A stretch of DNA of 64,000 nucleotides from Linnemannia hyalina (lineage: Eukaryota > Mortierellomycota > Mortierellomycetes > Mortierellales > Mortierellaceae): the NCBI GenBank assembly GCA_019671135.1, contig JAHRHY010000013.1, positions 868,001 to 932,000 on the forward strand. The letters run 5' to 3'. Below the pieces are notes generated by a model, which saw only the letters and a program-made list of their open reading frames with translations, had not been told where the DNA came from and ran no database searches. Each line of letters opens with the position of its first letter. Within the stretch, counting starts at the first letter, position 1. Below, piece by piece: positions 1-11,900 of this stretch. The translations under genes were made by a program, and so were the position numbers.

Positions 1-283
1 CGTCACAAGCCAACGCCACGGCCTCATCGTCCGCTGCCACCCCACAGAATACAACATCTCCCAACCAAACCCGCCTCCAATACGCCAGCACATTCCTTGC
101 ACTCACAACAGGGTATCTCAACAACCGTACTGTCAGTTCTCCACGGGGGAGGGTTTTTATAAGTGGTTAAATAAGGATGTTGGGCATCGATGGAGGAACT
201 TGGGGATTGCTTCTTTGTTTTTGGTGAGTAATTTCGTGCTTGTTGTGGCGGGTGTGAGGTTCATTAGAGACAACAAGCGATGA
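1..283 (+). pseudogene. 3' end of an ABCG/PDR-type ABC transporter, frame broken
   Basis: The window opens inside a gene on the plus strand. One frame, ending at the TGA at 281-283, encodes a typical fungal ABCG/PDR tail: a CQFSTGEGFYKWLN block, then GHRWRN, then a hydrophobic membrane helix (LGIASLFLVSNFVLVVAGVRF) and a basic end (RDNKR). In full-length family members this follows an extracellular loop with a GYL-N-P-x-A-T-x-x-C-x-YC pattern. Here the loop-like part (LQYASTFLALTTGYLNN, about 68-133) lies in a different frame, and the shift falls near 120-140 with no room for an intron. I infer a small deletion or frameshift, so the copy is probably broken, although a sequencing error cannot be excluded. 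The family call is fairly firm; the pseudogene call is tentative because only the last 90 or so codons are visible. Confidence 0.6.
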
Positions 284-503
284 AGACAAGCATGAGATAA
301 ACATACCATTGTCGTTTTTATATCTCATGTGTGATTTGAAAATTGGTGGCGTGCGTGTTTGACCCGCAATTTTTTTCCTATCGTCTCTTTTTTTTTTTTT
401 TTTGAACAACGACGTCTTTTCTCTCCTCCTCTACACTTCTCTCCCTCTCACTCACTCATGCACATACACATACAACATACTCTTACATACCCTTTCATAC
501 AGC

Positions 504-538
504 ATGTCAATAGAACCGCCACAATACCAACTACAACT

Positions 539-581
<43 letters not shown>

Positions 582-2627
582 CCATTACATCCACTTCAAC
601 TCCTCGAAATCCTCTACCTCCTCGCAACAACCCTCCAAGCCGACACCCGAACCCTTTCAAAATGCAGTCGAGTCTCCAAAACCTGGCATGAAGCCTTTAA
701 CCCACAACTCTGGCGGTCCCTATCCTGTTCTCGCCTCCTTCCACTAGGCCAACTCTCTCGTACAGCCATCGACAGGAATGTACACCTTGTCCATCAGATT
801 CGGGTGGGCAAGATTGATCCGGCGAGGTACGGGACATTGGAGAGGTGTCGGAATCTGAGGAGGTTGCATTTGGAGGATGAGAGGGTGACGGAGTGGGATT
901 TGATGAGTGGTAGTATGACAACTTCTGCGGCTGCGGCTGCGACAAGGACAAGGATGAAGAAGGCGAAGAAGGTAATCATGGCGTTTGGGTCGAATGGAGA
1001 GGCGCGGAGACATTCGTTGCCTGAGACTACGATCACGAGTGGTGGTGGACTATCATCGTCGAGTGTATTGAATGCAATTGGTACTGCTTCAGGAACCTCT
1101 TCCTCTGGAACGACAATAGCGATGAAGGACGATGTGACAGGGCAAGATTACGACTGTGATGACGAAGACGAGGACCATTACTCGGGAGACCAGTGGGTCG
1201 AGCTTTTCATTGCCTTGATCAAGCAGAACCCTTCCTTGCAGAAGATCTGCATCATGATGGAGCGGTTTGAGCCCACGGCGGTGTTTTGGGAATCGATCGA
1301 ACACGCGACGAATGCTCGTTCTAGAGACGGAAAGAGCGGGGGCAGCGGAGGACGAAGGCGAGGAGGAGGAGGGAAAGGTGGGGCGCTCAAGAGTCTCGAG
1401 TGTGTGTTTACAAGATTCCCTAACCCACAACTTGTCACCTCCTTCCTGAGAGCTCTAACGGGGCTTGAGTCCTTGGTCCTACAGCACTGCACCTTCGAGG
1501 GTCTCTTCTTTCCGCCAAATACCTTGCACGGACGCAAGTACCCGACCCTCCAATCGCTCACTCTGGCAACCAACACTGGAATCGACCTACAAACGCAACT
1601 AGAGTTCATCCAATGCTTCCCAAACCTTCAGTCGCTCTCCTGGTCAATCATGGGATCCCTCCAACTCTCCCTACCAGAATTCTGTACGCTTCTCCGACTG
1701 CACTGCCCCCATATAACCTCCCTCGTTTTGTCCGATCGAAACCTCGAGCCCACAGACCTGGCCCAGATCCTTCTCGCGATCCCTCGACTGTTCCGGTTCC
1801 TCCTCAGATTCGACACGGTCCAGTCGATGTTCAACGACAAGGAGGTGATGGATGCGATGAGACGGCATTTTGGAACGTTACAGGATCTGGAGTTTGGACA
1901 GGTGCGGTCAACGATTCGGTGTGGGACGGTGTTGGAGTTTTTGAGGAGGTGTCCGAGGTTGGAGAGGCTGGTTGCCTATGGGAGATTGGATTGTAGTCGT
2001 CAGGGGATGATGCATTTCTTTCCAGAGGCGTCGTTGTCGTCGTCATCGGCTTCTTCTTCATCTGCGACTATTCCGTCGATGTTAGTGGAGACGGCACAGG
2101 GCTCTGGGGCTGGAGGAGAACACCAACATGGAGGCCGCCAGGAACAAGTAGGAGAAGATGACGAGGAGCAGCAGCAGGAGAACATGGCAAAGGATGCGCC
2201 ATGGGTCTGCCTGGGTCTCAAAACACTTCACGTGGTCATGGCTGGGGACCCACAAAACGTCTGGCTAAACCGGTCCCTCCAACACCGGCTCTTCAACCAA
2301 CTCGGCCGTCTCTCCCAACTCCAACAACTCTCCCTCGGCCACTGTGTCCTCTGGATGTACGAAAACGGATACTCTCACCACGGATTGGATTTCACACTCG
2401 ATGCTGGACTGGCGAAACTGAGCGGGCTCAAGAAATTGGAAGAGTTGAATTTGGAGGGGATCTATCAGAAAATGGGGGAGAGGGATATGGAATGGATGCT
2501 GGAGAATTGGCCGAAGTTGAGGGTTGTTGAGGGGGAGTTGCATCATCGACGGGAGGAGCGGGTCAAGCTGGATGGGTTGATGGAGAATAGAGGGTTTAAG
2601 ATTTTGAATCATTCCTACCGCAAGTAA
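504..2627 (+). CDS. F-box/LRR-like protein with poly-Q N-terminus
   Basis: Single-exon gene of 707 residues. The open frame starts at 402, but the ATG at 504 is preferred because the extra 34 residues are low complexity and the F-box follows directly. Residues 12-26 are a glutamine run encoded by CAA repeats. Residues about 30-72 are an F-box (LSKCSRVSKTWHEAF then LWRSL), the part that binds Skp1 in SCF ubiquitin ligases. The rest is a degenerate leucine-rich solenoid broken by Gly/Ser-rich insertions (around GKSGGSGGRRRGGGGKGG) and an acidic/Gln stretch. The C-terminus carries the family blocks seen throughout this window: PWVCLGL, then LFNQLGRLSQLQQLSL, then ERDMEWMLENWPKLRVV. Expected role: substrate receptor of a nuclear or cytoplasmic SCF ligase; the substrate is unknown. 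The F-box is weak by eye, but the shared C-terminal layout supports the assignment. Confidence 0.8.
528..582 (+). repeat. CAA trinucleotide microsatellite (poly-Gln)
   Basis: An uninterrupted CAA run at about 540-581, preceded by two CAACTA units, lies in frame in the 5' end of the F-box gene and encodes its poly-Gln tract. Its length is likely to vary between strains. Confidence 0.95.
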
Positions 2628-3581
2628 CTGTCCCTTCGTTTACAAGTGATGAAAATGAAGCACTTTTTGGGGTGTTTGATCAACAACAGACTTCATTGGG
2701 TGGGACGCGTTCATTTTTCAATATTTATCTTTCTCGCGCGACATGTGCTTTTCTGACATATGGTATTCTTTTCGCTAAATGTTTTTCTATTGTCAAGGGG
2801 AGTGGCTAGGCTAGATCTTGTTGAAACGTTGCCTGTCCCCTGAATGAATCCTCTTCCACGGCCTTATCTACACGCCACAATGTCCATCTTCAAGTCCAAA
2901 AAGCTCTCCGCACTCTTTACCGTTGGCTCCGCTTTAGCCACGATCGCAACCTTAACCATCCCAGTTTGCTGCGATATTTCGTTGTGGCGGTCTATTCCGT
3001 GGCAAATGCTAACTTGATAGGCCCACATGTGCTGATCAAAAAGTGCCAAGTGTGTCAATCATGAACTATTGGCCACGAGTGTAAATGTGTAAAGCTGCGA
3101 GTACGGCAGCAGCAACCATAGGTTTCTTTTCTTTTTTGAAGTTGAGTATAATCCTCCCTGCCGGCTTCTAGTTTTTTCAACACCTGCATCGCCACACCTT
3201 TTGATTACAAAGTATTTATCTTAAAAAAGCGTGGTAGTAGTAGTAGTGGTGTGCTACGTTGACTACTGGCTGGATCACTGAGTCCGCCAGGTTAAGATGC
3301 GATTGAGGGTGTGAGTGCGAAAAGGGGGTGAAAAGAACAAGGACAATATACGTCTTGAGAGGAACTTTCGTTTCAGGTCAAGTAACACGACTCCAAGGTC
3401 CAGAAAGGGTCGTAACTGCTGCTTGCGCCTTGAGACTTGCGAGACCGGAGGCTAGAACTAGAGACTAGAGACTAGACACTAGACACTAGAGCCTAGAGAC
3501 CAGAGACTAGAGACTAGAAACTAGAACTAGAGACTAGACTTGAGACTTGCGTGCTGAAAGGCCTCGTTGTTTTCATTTCGC
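2628..3581. other. Intergenic region with a signal-peptide-like mini-ORF and tandem repeats
   Basis: No convincing full gene is present. A 45-codon plus-strand ORF at 2880-3017 starts in good context (ACGCCACAATGTCC) with a signal-peptide-like stretch (SALFTVGSALATIATLTI) and a CC pair. Just after its stop, another frame encodes KKCQVCQS, a TGA, then a GHECKCVK block, so this may be a relic of a small cysteine-rich secreted protein. The right part holds the AGACTAG tandem repeat and the 3' flank of the minus-strand RNA-binding protein gene. Confidence 0.4.
3448..3545. repeat. AGACTAG-type imperfect tandem repeat
   Basis: About twelve imperfect copies of a 7-10 bp unit around AGACTAG (variants AGACACTAG, AGAACTAG, AGCCTAG) lie just downstream of the stop of the RRM protein gene, so probably in its 3' UTR or just beyond. 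Confidence 0.85.
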
Positions 3582-6500
3582 TCAGTACCGATCATCCTCC
3601 AACGAGGCTGTGCGTCCTCCTCGGGCTGTACCACGGCCCCGGCCGCGACCACGAGGGATCCAAGTTCCACGCTGGCCAGAAAAGTCACCACTGCCGTTGT
3701 TGTAGTTATTGCTGCCTCCATTGCCGCCGTCTCGGTTGTCGTTACCATAATCGCCGCTTTCGCGGTCATCATTGCGACCGTATCCGCCGCCTCGCGTAAA
3801 TCCTCCTCGGCCTCGTCCACGGTCAACCCAGCCACGACCGCGACCTCGGCCTCGGCCACGGCCTCGATAATTGAAATCACGCTGGAAGGAAGAGTTCGAT
3901 TGCTCGTCCCAATCTCGGTCATTGCTGTCACGTCGGTCGTGATTGCCATAGCCTCCACTTGTACCATCGACATTGTCGTTTCCGTTTCCGTTGTAATCCT
4001 CGTCGCGGTGGCTGTTCCTAGAACGGTAGTCATCGTCATTCTCTCGCTTGATATGACGCTCAGAAACCACAGAACTTTCTCTTCGAGATGAAGATGATGG
4101 ACCTCCGTTGCTGCTGCTGTTGTTTTGATAGCTTCTAAATGACCCTCCAGACCGGTAGTTGCCACTCCTATCGTCATCATCGTCTCTTCTTCGCTTGTAA
4201 TCGTCAGCATGTCCTTTCCGATCCCAATCTTTGTCCCAATCTTTGTCCCAGTCCTTTCTTCCATCCGTGTAGTGACGCTTGGTCCCGTTGGGGTTGCTGT
4301 TGCTGCCGCTGGTGCCGTTATAGTCAGAGTAGTTCTTTCCTTGCTCGTGGCTTTCAGAAGGTCTCTTGTACCAAATGTTACCGTCTTGGCTTGGTCTGGC
4401 CTGGTGCCCTCCACCACCACCACCATAGTTGGAAGTCGCTGCCAGAGTAGGTGGCATAACTGGTAGACTAGGAGGAGGAGGTACTGGCATCATAGGAGGA
4501 GCCGGAGGCGACATCATCATTCCCGTCATTCCTGAAGGCACACCCATGTTTCCGAAGTTCAAAGGCTGAGGAGCTTGCTGAAACTGAGGCGACAGGACTT
4601 GCGACGGTAGCTGTGGCTGAGATAACTGTTGCTGTTGAGGCTGAAAGTTTTGCTGCACCATCTGCGACAACTGACTGAGATGAGGCAAAAGTGCCATGAC
4701 ACCATTAGAGGCCGCTGCCTGTCCAAGAGCCGACGGCTGGTTACCATTCACATTTGCACCAGGTGCTCCTTGAGTTTGCTGCTGAACTTGGGTCTAGATG
4801 TGTAATAAAGATAGAAAAAACAAAGAGGTAGGATAAGACACAAGTTAGGCATGGCGACAAGGAAAAGCTCTTAGCAGAGTAGATCAGCTAAACATTTCGA
4901 AAGGAAACACGCCTTACCAAAAGCTGGAGAAGTTGCTGAACCTGAGCTTCTGTGGTGGGTTTTGAGGAGTCTTGGCTAGCTGCTGATACTGGAGCAGGCA
5001 TACGAGACGCCGTCGCCGCAGCAGATGACACGGACTGGCTTGGGGCAGCGGAGGCAGGTGGAGAAGTAGATGTTAAAGGCATTGAGGTGGGTGGTTTAGG
5101 TGCTTCACTTGAAGTAGGTTTCACAGCTGGCGCAATTGGAGCAACTGGAGCAATATGTGATCGAGGATCCGTTGGCAACTGAGGACGCACTGGCATGACA
5201 GGTGGCATTGGTGGAACAGGAAGCATAGGTGGTCTTGCTGTCGGCATCTGTGGCATAGGGGGCACTTGAGGCGGTTGACCCATTGACAATGGATGTGTAG
5301 GAGGAATTGGTACGAAAGGCCGTCTAAAGTCCATGGCGCTAGGGATACCGCCAAACATGGGTTGGGGAGGTGGCGTAGGCACAGCCTTTCCTGCACTGAT
5401 GAGCATTTCGTTCACAAGCTATGTCACAGAGATGAGTAGAAAGGAGAAAATAGGTTGGTATGGGTATGTTGCGCAAAATGGTGACAGCACAGGATAAGCA
5501 TAGCCAAGTTATGTATATGTACCTGCTGAGCCTTTTGCGCCTGCTCCATTCGCTGATGAGCGGATATATCGAGGGGGTTCAGCATAGGAGCAGGTACAGG
5601 GGGCTGAGGAAAGAATGGCTGGAATGCAGCAGGCTGACCTCCTTGGAAAACAGGGAACGGTGGCCTGCCTTGATCGTCCTTGCGGTTGTCACCAAGACTG
5701 CCTACAAGTTGAAAAAAGGGCAGGATAATGTTAGCAACGCGCTCGAACAAAAGATAATGTTGGTAGGGATGAGAGAACAATGCAGCGTGTACGTCTCTAC
5801 TATACCTGGCTTGTGGAAGGTTCTGACAGGCGAGTCCTGTCGATACCTGTTATTGTTGTTACTGTTGTTACTGTTGTAGTTGGATCCAGTAATGCGGTCA
5901 CGGTCACGATCACGATCACGATCCCTGTCTTGGTCACGGTCCCTGTCTTGGTCGCGATCACGGTTACGTCCACGATCGCGGTCGCGGTCGTACTTGCGAT
6001 CCCTATCTCTGGAACGGTCCCTGGATCGATCTCTTGACCTGTCTCTTGATCTATTCTTTCTGTCTCGCGAACGATCCTTGGAGCGGTCCTTCGAACGTTC
6101 GCGACCTCGGTCCTTGGAGCGGTCATTGTTGCGCTTGTAATTATCATTGCGCGATCGACTGTCATAGTCCTTGCTGTCACGTCGAGCATACTTGCTACGA
6201 GAGTCTCGATCCTTGGACTCGCTTCTTCCTCTGGGATTCTTGGGAGTGTAAGAGCCGTGATTGCGCGATTTGTCGCCATCTTTGCCTCTGTCTCGACTGT
6301 CTTGTCTCCGAGAGTTACTCTTCTCGCGAGCGGGGGAGGGTGTTCTGGAATGATGGGACCTGCCACCATTGTCATCGTTACGCTCATAACTCTTGGCAGC
6401 AGTGCCACGCAGATGTGCAGGCGTTCTATCGGCACAAGATTCACAGTCATTATTAGCACATGTCCGCTTCAGGATCGGGTGCCAGTCATTCATATCTTGG

Positions 6501-8670
6501 TTTGATATTGATTACTTACGGCCTGTAGTGATCCCATGCAAACTTGCAGTCAATGGAGCCGTGCCTGAAGGCAGCCCCTTGAGCTTCATGGAAAGCACGG
6601 GCGCATGCTCGTGAGTCAAAGAATTCGACAAACTTTTGGCTATTTGCAGTCAAAACATATACAAGATATTAACGCCCGTCATTGGTTCAAAAATCACTAG
6701 CGTACTATGGCAGCACTGCGACTTACTGTTCCGCGTCCCTGCGTGAAAAGACGTTCTTGACATCTCCGTATCGCGAGAAGAAGTTCTCGAGTTCCTCGTC
6801 AGGGATGTGCTCGTTAGTCACGCCTCTAATATAAACAAACAATGTTCCCTAAAATGATGACAATAGAAAGTGAGCGGTGAGATCAAGTCGCATTCCGTGC
6901 CCTTGAACTTAGGCTTGATCCCGAGATACATACATTGTGGTCCGACTCGTGGCACTCCGCCTTATGCTTGATCTCCTTGGGCAATGAAAAGTGGACATCA
7001 AGCTAGAAGTTGAGAAAAAACCGAATATAAGTCAGGCTCAAAACTGAAGTCGTTGTGATCACGCATACTGAAGACGACACAATTATTTCGCCTTGTCAAG
7101 ACTTACAGCACGATCGTGCAAGAGCTTCAGGTGGGCTTCCTTTTTGGCGTACTCCGCAGCACGAATGTCATACTAGTATAGGAACGGTAGAGGAAAAGGA
7201 TATTAGTCCACCGTCGATATTTATCCTGCATTGCAAGTTTAAAAACATAGTGGGACACTTACATAGGTAATGAATGTCATCCCGCGGCCGTCGATCAGAC
7301 TGAAAACGTTCTGGATATCTCCATAAGGCTCAAACATCGCTCTGACATCTTCAATTGAGGTATTGTACTAGTAACGAAGAAAATAGAAATGAAAAGACAG
7401 AAGGCGTTAATACAATTCCTCACCAAGCATTCAGTGGCATGGCATTTATACAGACGTTTGGAACATGATATTTACATCGATGTTTCTAATGAACAATGAC
7501 CGGTTAGGACGCTCCAGACTTGCGCGCTCGTCAATGAATGCTTTCTTGGCCTTGCTCATAACTTGAATTCGTGGGCCTAAGCGGTCAAAAAGAACCAGTT
7601 GTTAATTAATAACGGAACTAATCCGAGACTCAAGTAGTCCAATCATGTCCAAGCCTTCTATTCTAAAAAGACAACAGTTTGGACGATTACTTACCGAGAG
7701 GAACGCCGATTTCAGAGCCATCTTGGCTGGACCTTGAGTGAAAGCCTTGGGACTTGTTATCGTTGAATGGCTTGAACTGCTCTTGCGGCTTGAACTGTTC
7801 TTGCGGCTTGAACTGTTCTTGCGGCTTGAACTGCTCTTGTGGCTTGAACTGCTCTTGTGGCTTGAACTGCTCTTGCTTGTTGTTTTCACGAGGCCGGTTC
7901 TGCGAGTGATCGCCAGAATATCCCCGGGACTGATAGCCAACGCCTTTGCCTCTGAACAAATCAAAGCCACTCTTTATCCCGTCAAAAGGATCCTTGTCCT
8001 GCTGTTCTTGGTTTGCCTCCATGTCATAGTCCCCGTCATTGCCACCAGAGTACATGCCCTGGGACATGGAATGAGGGCCCTCAGCGTCTCCGTCTCCATA
8101 TGGCATGCCCTGGAAAGGGTCACTGGGTCGCTCATATAAACGGAAGTGGTCCACTGGACGGCGGTTCATGTGGTGAGCGGGACGATTAATGGCCTGGTGC
8201 GAGTTGATATCGTAGACATCCTCTTCCTCAACTTTGATGTTGTGTTGAAGAAAAGGGTCCATCGGCTGCCTTCTGATATCGGGAGCGGAGGGGTCATACT
8301 GGTCTTGCTGGCTGCCACGCTGGTCCCCTTGAGCCTGTTCCCCCTCGTCATGGTGACTGTCTTGCCCGCCTTGATGGTTATTGTGATGGCCAGAATGGTT
8401 CTGGTGGTCAGGCTGGTCCTGTTGTTCCTGAGTACCTGGGACAACATCTTGACCACCTGGTTTAAGAGATATCATCAGGATACCCTGGGCCTCAGGCTCG
8501 GGGGCCTCAACCTCGACCTCGACGTGACGCTCTGGCTCCTCGGCCGGGTGCTCAGTAGCTGCTGCTGCAGCAACCTCTTGGCCAGATTCTGAGTGACTTG
8601 TCTCGCTCTCGTTTTCGACATGCTTGGTGTCGTTAGGTGCGACGACGGTGTCTCCGTTCATCTCTTCCAT
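3582..8670 (-). CDS. Mei2-like two-RRM RNA-binding protein with RS/RD and RGG regions
   Basis: Eleven exons (minus strand): 8670-7695, 7576-7476, 7367-7263, 7172-7107, 7002-6934, 6848-6727, 6639-6520, 6425-5806, 5701-5523, 5418-4918, 4793-3582. All junctions are GT-AG, phases agree, and the total is 4071 nt (1356 residues plus stop). The N-terminus is acidic/Gln-rich with six QEQFKP repeats (~290-320). RRM1 spans about 350-430 (RNP2 LFIRNI at 353-358, RNP1-like GRGMTFITY at 386-394, then YDIRAA). RRM2 spans about 440-515 ([17 protein letters not shown]). This RRM pair with YDIRAA and FVEF-D-RA resembles the Mei2-like family. An RS/RD-rich stretch (~545-705), a Pro/Gln-rich region and a C-terminal RGG/GRGRG domain follow, as in RNA-processing or mRNP proteins. 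Expected role: nuclear RNA binding. Whether it is the orthologue of S. pombe Mei2 is uncertain, since no third Mei2-type RRM was seen. Confidence 0.85.
7771..7875. repeat. Six 18-bp tandem repeats encoding QEQFKP
   Basis: Six near-identical 18-bp units, in-frame in exon 1 of the RRM protein, give six QEQFKP hexapeptides. Units differ by single C/T changes, indicating recent slippage or unequal exchange. Confidence 0.95.
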
Positions 8671-10219
8671 TGAAAATAAAAGTGTACGCGTGTTGCTTGG
8701 CTTTTTTTGCTCAGATCTTGTGTGTATGAGTGTGTGTGTGTGTGTGTATATGGCCTCCCTTTGAAGACAGTATGACAGCCTGTAGGACGGAAGGCAGGCA
8801 AATACAGGTAGGTATGGCTCGCCTGTGAGTGTATGTGGCTGTAGTGATGTCTCTCTCCCTCGATTGTAAACAGGAGTAAAATAATCCCGTGGTGTTCCCT
8901 CAGATCGGATGGGTAAGGAGGATCGCAGACTTGTTTCTCTCTTCAGGGCCGTGAATCTCTCTTCAACTTGCTTGTTCCCGGAGTGATGACAGGCCGAAGG
9001 ACAGGCGACAGGTGTGCTTGTGTGCGTGTACGGTGAGAGTGAGGAAAGGAAAGGAAAAAAAAGGAAAGGGAAAAGAAAGAGGATGAGTGCGTCTGGGCGT
9101 GGAAGACAAGAAAAAAGGACGGACGGTAAAAAAGGGTGTCTGTCTATCTTTCTCGCTGGAATGAACTGGGAGTGCGTGTCAGGTGTGTTTGGTTTTTTTG
9201 GGGACACAGCGTGTGTGTTCTGTGTGAACTATGCAAATAATGTGTGTGGTGGGGATGGACGGATGACTGAATGGCTTACCGGCACTCCATTTTTATTTTC
9301 TTTTCGATGGCTTGGGTTCGTTTAAGGGGGAGAGGGTGGGACAGAACAAAAATTGGTGGCAAGAAATCGTTCATTCAGCAACCAATCCCAATGCCAGCCT
9401 AGCTAGTCTTGCCCTTACTTGAGAACCATGCTCGGCCGGGCTGTTGCCGAGTCTTCACCTTTTTTTTGTTTCTCTTGTTTGCTCTCTTCTTATCATTCAC
9501 TCACTCGCCTCTTCTGCGCTTAGTGTTCACTGGACTTGTTCCTCTGGCGAAATCGGGGGCATTCATGGCCATTTTACTCGGCAATCCAACAAAATAAAAT
9601 AAATAAAATAAACAGCCCATGCGAGATGTTAGCCAATGAATATTGTAAAAGATAAAAGAGACAAGCCCATCTTCACTCTCTTGTTCAGCTGTCCATCGTA
9701 GTATCCGTGGAAAAAGACTGCACCGGACGACCTTCCCTGCCTCTGGACATTTTATAAAGTCGACAACAACAATTATGCGGATGGAATGATACAGACAGAA
9801 CTAGACCCCCGTCAGACCATGACATTAGTCCTGACCTTGACCCTGCAGAGCAGAGGTAGGTTGAGTGTAATATGGTTTAGGAACACGCTAAGATGAAAGT
9901 GAACACACATGCATCCAAGTGGACAATTTGTATGCCAAGCAAAACCGCAAACGGGAATAAAAGGACGCCAGAATCCTTGGTGCCTGAGTCTTCTTTATGC
10001 ACCCTCCCTTTTGGACTCTTTCTTCTTCCTCTCTTCTCAGGTTTAGTTTTTTGGACCATTCACTCATTCATTCACCACACTCTTCTTCTCTCTACCACTT
10101 TTGCTCATTCAACTTCCTTTCCCTTACCTCTCTCGTTCTCTCCTCTCCGCCACCTCCTTCTTTTACTACTGCCCACCCCCACTCCCTCTCCCTTACCCTC
10201 TCGTCCTCGCCTGATTCAT
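8671..10219. other. Divergent intergenic/promoter region
   Basis: This separates the minus-strand RRM protein gene from the plus-strand membrane-protein gene. It holds a TG microsatellite (about 8728-8750), an AAATA-type repeat (about 9588-9612) and pyrimidine-rich stretches from about 10015 to 10210 leading to the next start codon. Open frames here are low-complexity readings of these tracts. I see no gene. Confidence 0.6.
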
Positions 10220-11841
10220 ATGGCGACACATATATACCCGCAGTGGTTCCACAGGGTGCAGAAACTATTCTTCATCGTCGCAGTCGCGCTTCTAATCACC
10301 CTCCCTGTCCTCTACGGCCACCACAAGATCGGCCTCACTTCCACCGAAGTCATCGTCGTCTTTGTCTTCTTCTTTCTCCTCTGGGCCTTCTTCTCGGCAA
10401 GTGCCTTCCTCAACTGTTCACCCCAATCCTTCAGTGTCACTCTTGCACACATACAACAGCAAGCACCCTCAGATCAGGGTGACCCTTGAAACTTGACCTT
10501 GCTTTCCTTCGTGCTTCCTCCAAGTTGGAAACAGTGCGCACATGCGTAACCTCCACAACCTTCCCTTCTCTTCCGCGCGTGTTACTTCAATTGCAGTTTG
10601 AACTTTGAAGTGAACAAAAAACAACCAACACACGCTATTTTCCCGGCGTTTTATTTTGCCCGAGAAAAATAGGGCCTTCTCTCGACACCCTTTCGAACAG
10701 AAGGCTCACGCAATTCGTACCAGAGAAGGGCTACATCTACAGCCTCTGATTTTATCTAAACCCCCCGAATGTCAATGGTATTCATTGTAGCTAATCGTCC
10801 TTTCCCAACTTTGAAAACAAACAGATAGGAGTCCGCCTATGCATCTCTTCAGTGGTTATCGAATCAACCCTCCCCGTTCATACACACGTCCCAGAGCCCA
10901 CAGTCTTCTTACACGACCCTGCCAGTAGTCGAACCGCCGTCCCAACCACATCTGCGCTCAAGTCTTCTTCCATTTCAACCACCGCACACCCTCTTCGAGC
11001 CATCGACACTCTTGAACATCGACTATCGCAGGAACAGAATGAGGAACAGGAGGAGGAAGATCAGAATATTGAGCAGCTCAAGAAAAAGTTGGCGCAGGAT
11101 ATCACCTTCTCTTCTTCCACTGATACCGCACCTGTTGCAACCGTGGCTACTGCCTCGCCACCACCAACAGTGACAAGGACGGCACGATTCGCAGAAGAAG
11201 AACAGATAGACGATGACATGAATCGGAGGCAGCAGGGGCGGAGGCGGCAAGGAAACGATAAGAATATTGCTCTGGATCAGCTTTCATCATTAACGCCACC
11301 AACATCGTCGGCACCTCGCCGTGGATACGTCTCAACACCCAGCAGTCCAATCTCATTCCCCACAGCACTCTACCCACCACCACTTCCTATCCCTTCTTCT
11401 TCTTCAAATTCGTCATCGCCAAGAGGAGTATCCTTCCAGAGCGCGCCATTGAAACGATCCAGTACCGAAACCCGCCACGGCAGGAGTAACTCGTCAAGTG
11501 CCGCTGCTACTGGTGTGCGGTTTCAACGTGTCCTCGGATCTCCATCTTTCGGCGCGTCAGAAGAGGAAGACGAGGACAGTCTTGAGAGCGGTTACCCAAC
11601 ATTTGCATCTTACAGGCAGGCACAGCATACCCACTTTGATGCGTTCGCCCAGAGGATGCGCAGGACCCTTGAGACTGCTGCTACTACTAATGCTGCTGCT
11701 GCGACAACCGAGGTCTCTTCTCCTTCTCCTTTATATGAGCAGAGCGTACCAAATCCTACTGCCGAAACATTGGAGACACCACATACCAGCGATACCAGCA
11801 CTCGTCAGGAGCTATCATCACAACCACCCAAATATACTTGA
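10220..11841 (+). CDS. Small two-TM membrane protein with long disordered tail
   Basis: Two-exon model: 10220-10396 and 10825-11841, 397 residues. The start ATG (MATHIYPQWFHRVQK) is followed by two hydrophobic helices (LFFIVAVALLITLPVLYG, residues ~16-33, and VIVVFVFFFLLWAFF, ~44-58). The first exon appears to end at a GC donor (TCG|GCAAGT), and the acceptor is ACAG at 10821-10824; both sides are phase 0. The rest is Ser/Pro/Thr-rich with acidic patches (EEQEEEDQN, EEEDEDSLESG), no Cys pattern and no enzyme motif, so it is probably cytosolic and disordered. I do not recognise the family. It could be a membrane-anchored scaffold or regulator. The splice model is inferred: if the GC donor is wrong the two parts could be joined differently, but the hydrophobic start and the long open second part both look coding. 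Confidence 0.55.
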
Positions 11842-11900
11842 ATCCATAGATTTATTTCAATCCAAAGCATGTTACATGTTTCGTCTTCGTTTCCTCAAGT

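Noticed and set aside
3527..4426. 299-codon minus-strand ORF rich in Thr, Ala and Met
   Set aside because: It is a shadow frame of the RGG/Asn-rich last exon of the RRM protein; codon-biased and lacking any domain.
5780..6459. Several ORFs over the RS/RD repeat region (both strands)
   Set aside because: They are alternative readings of the Arg-Asp and Arg-Ser repeats of exon 8 and repeat the same low complexity.
7771..7875. CRISPR-like regular repeat
   Set aside because: Repeats are contiguous with no spacers and lie in frame in a eukaryotic coding exon.
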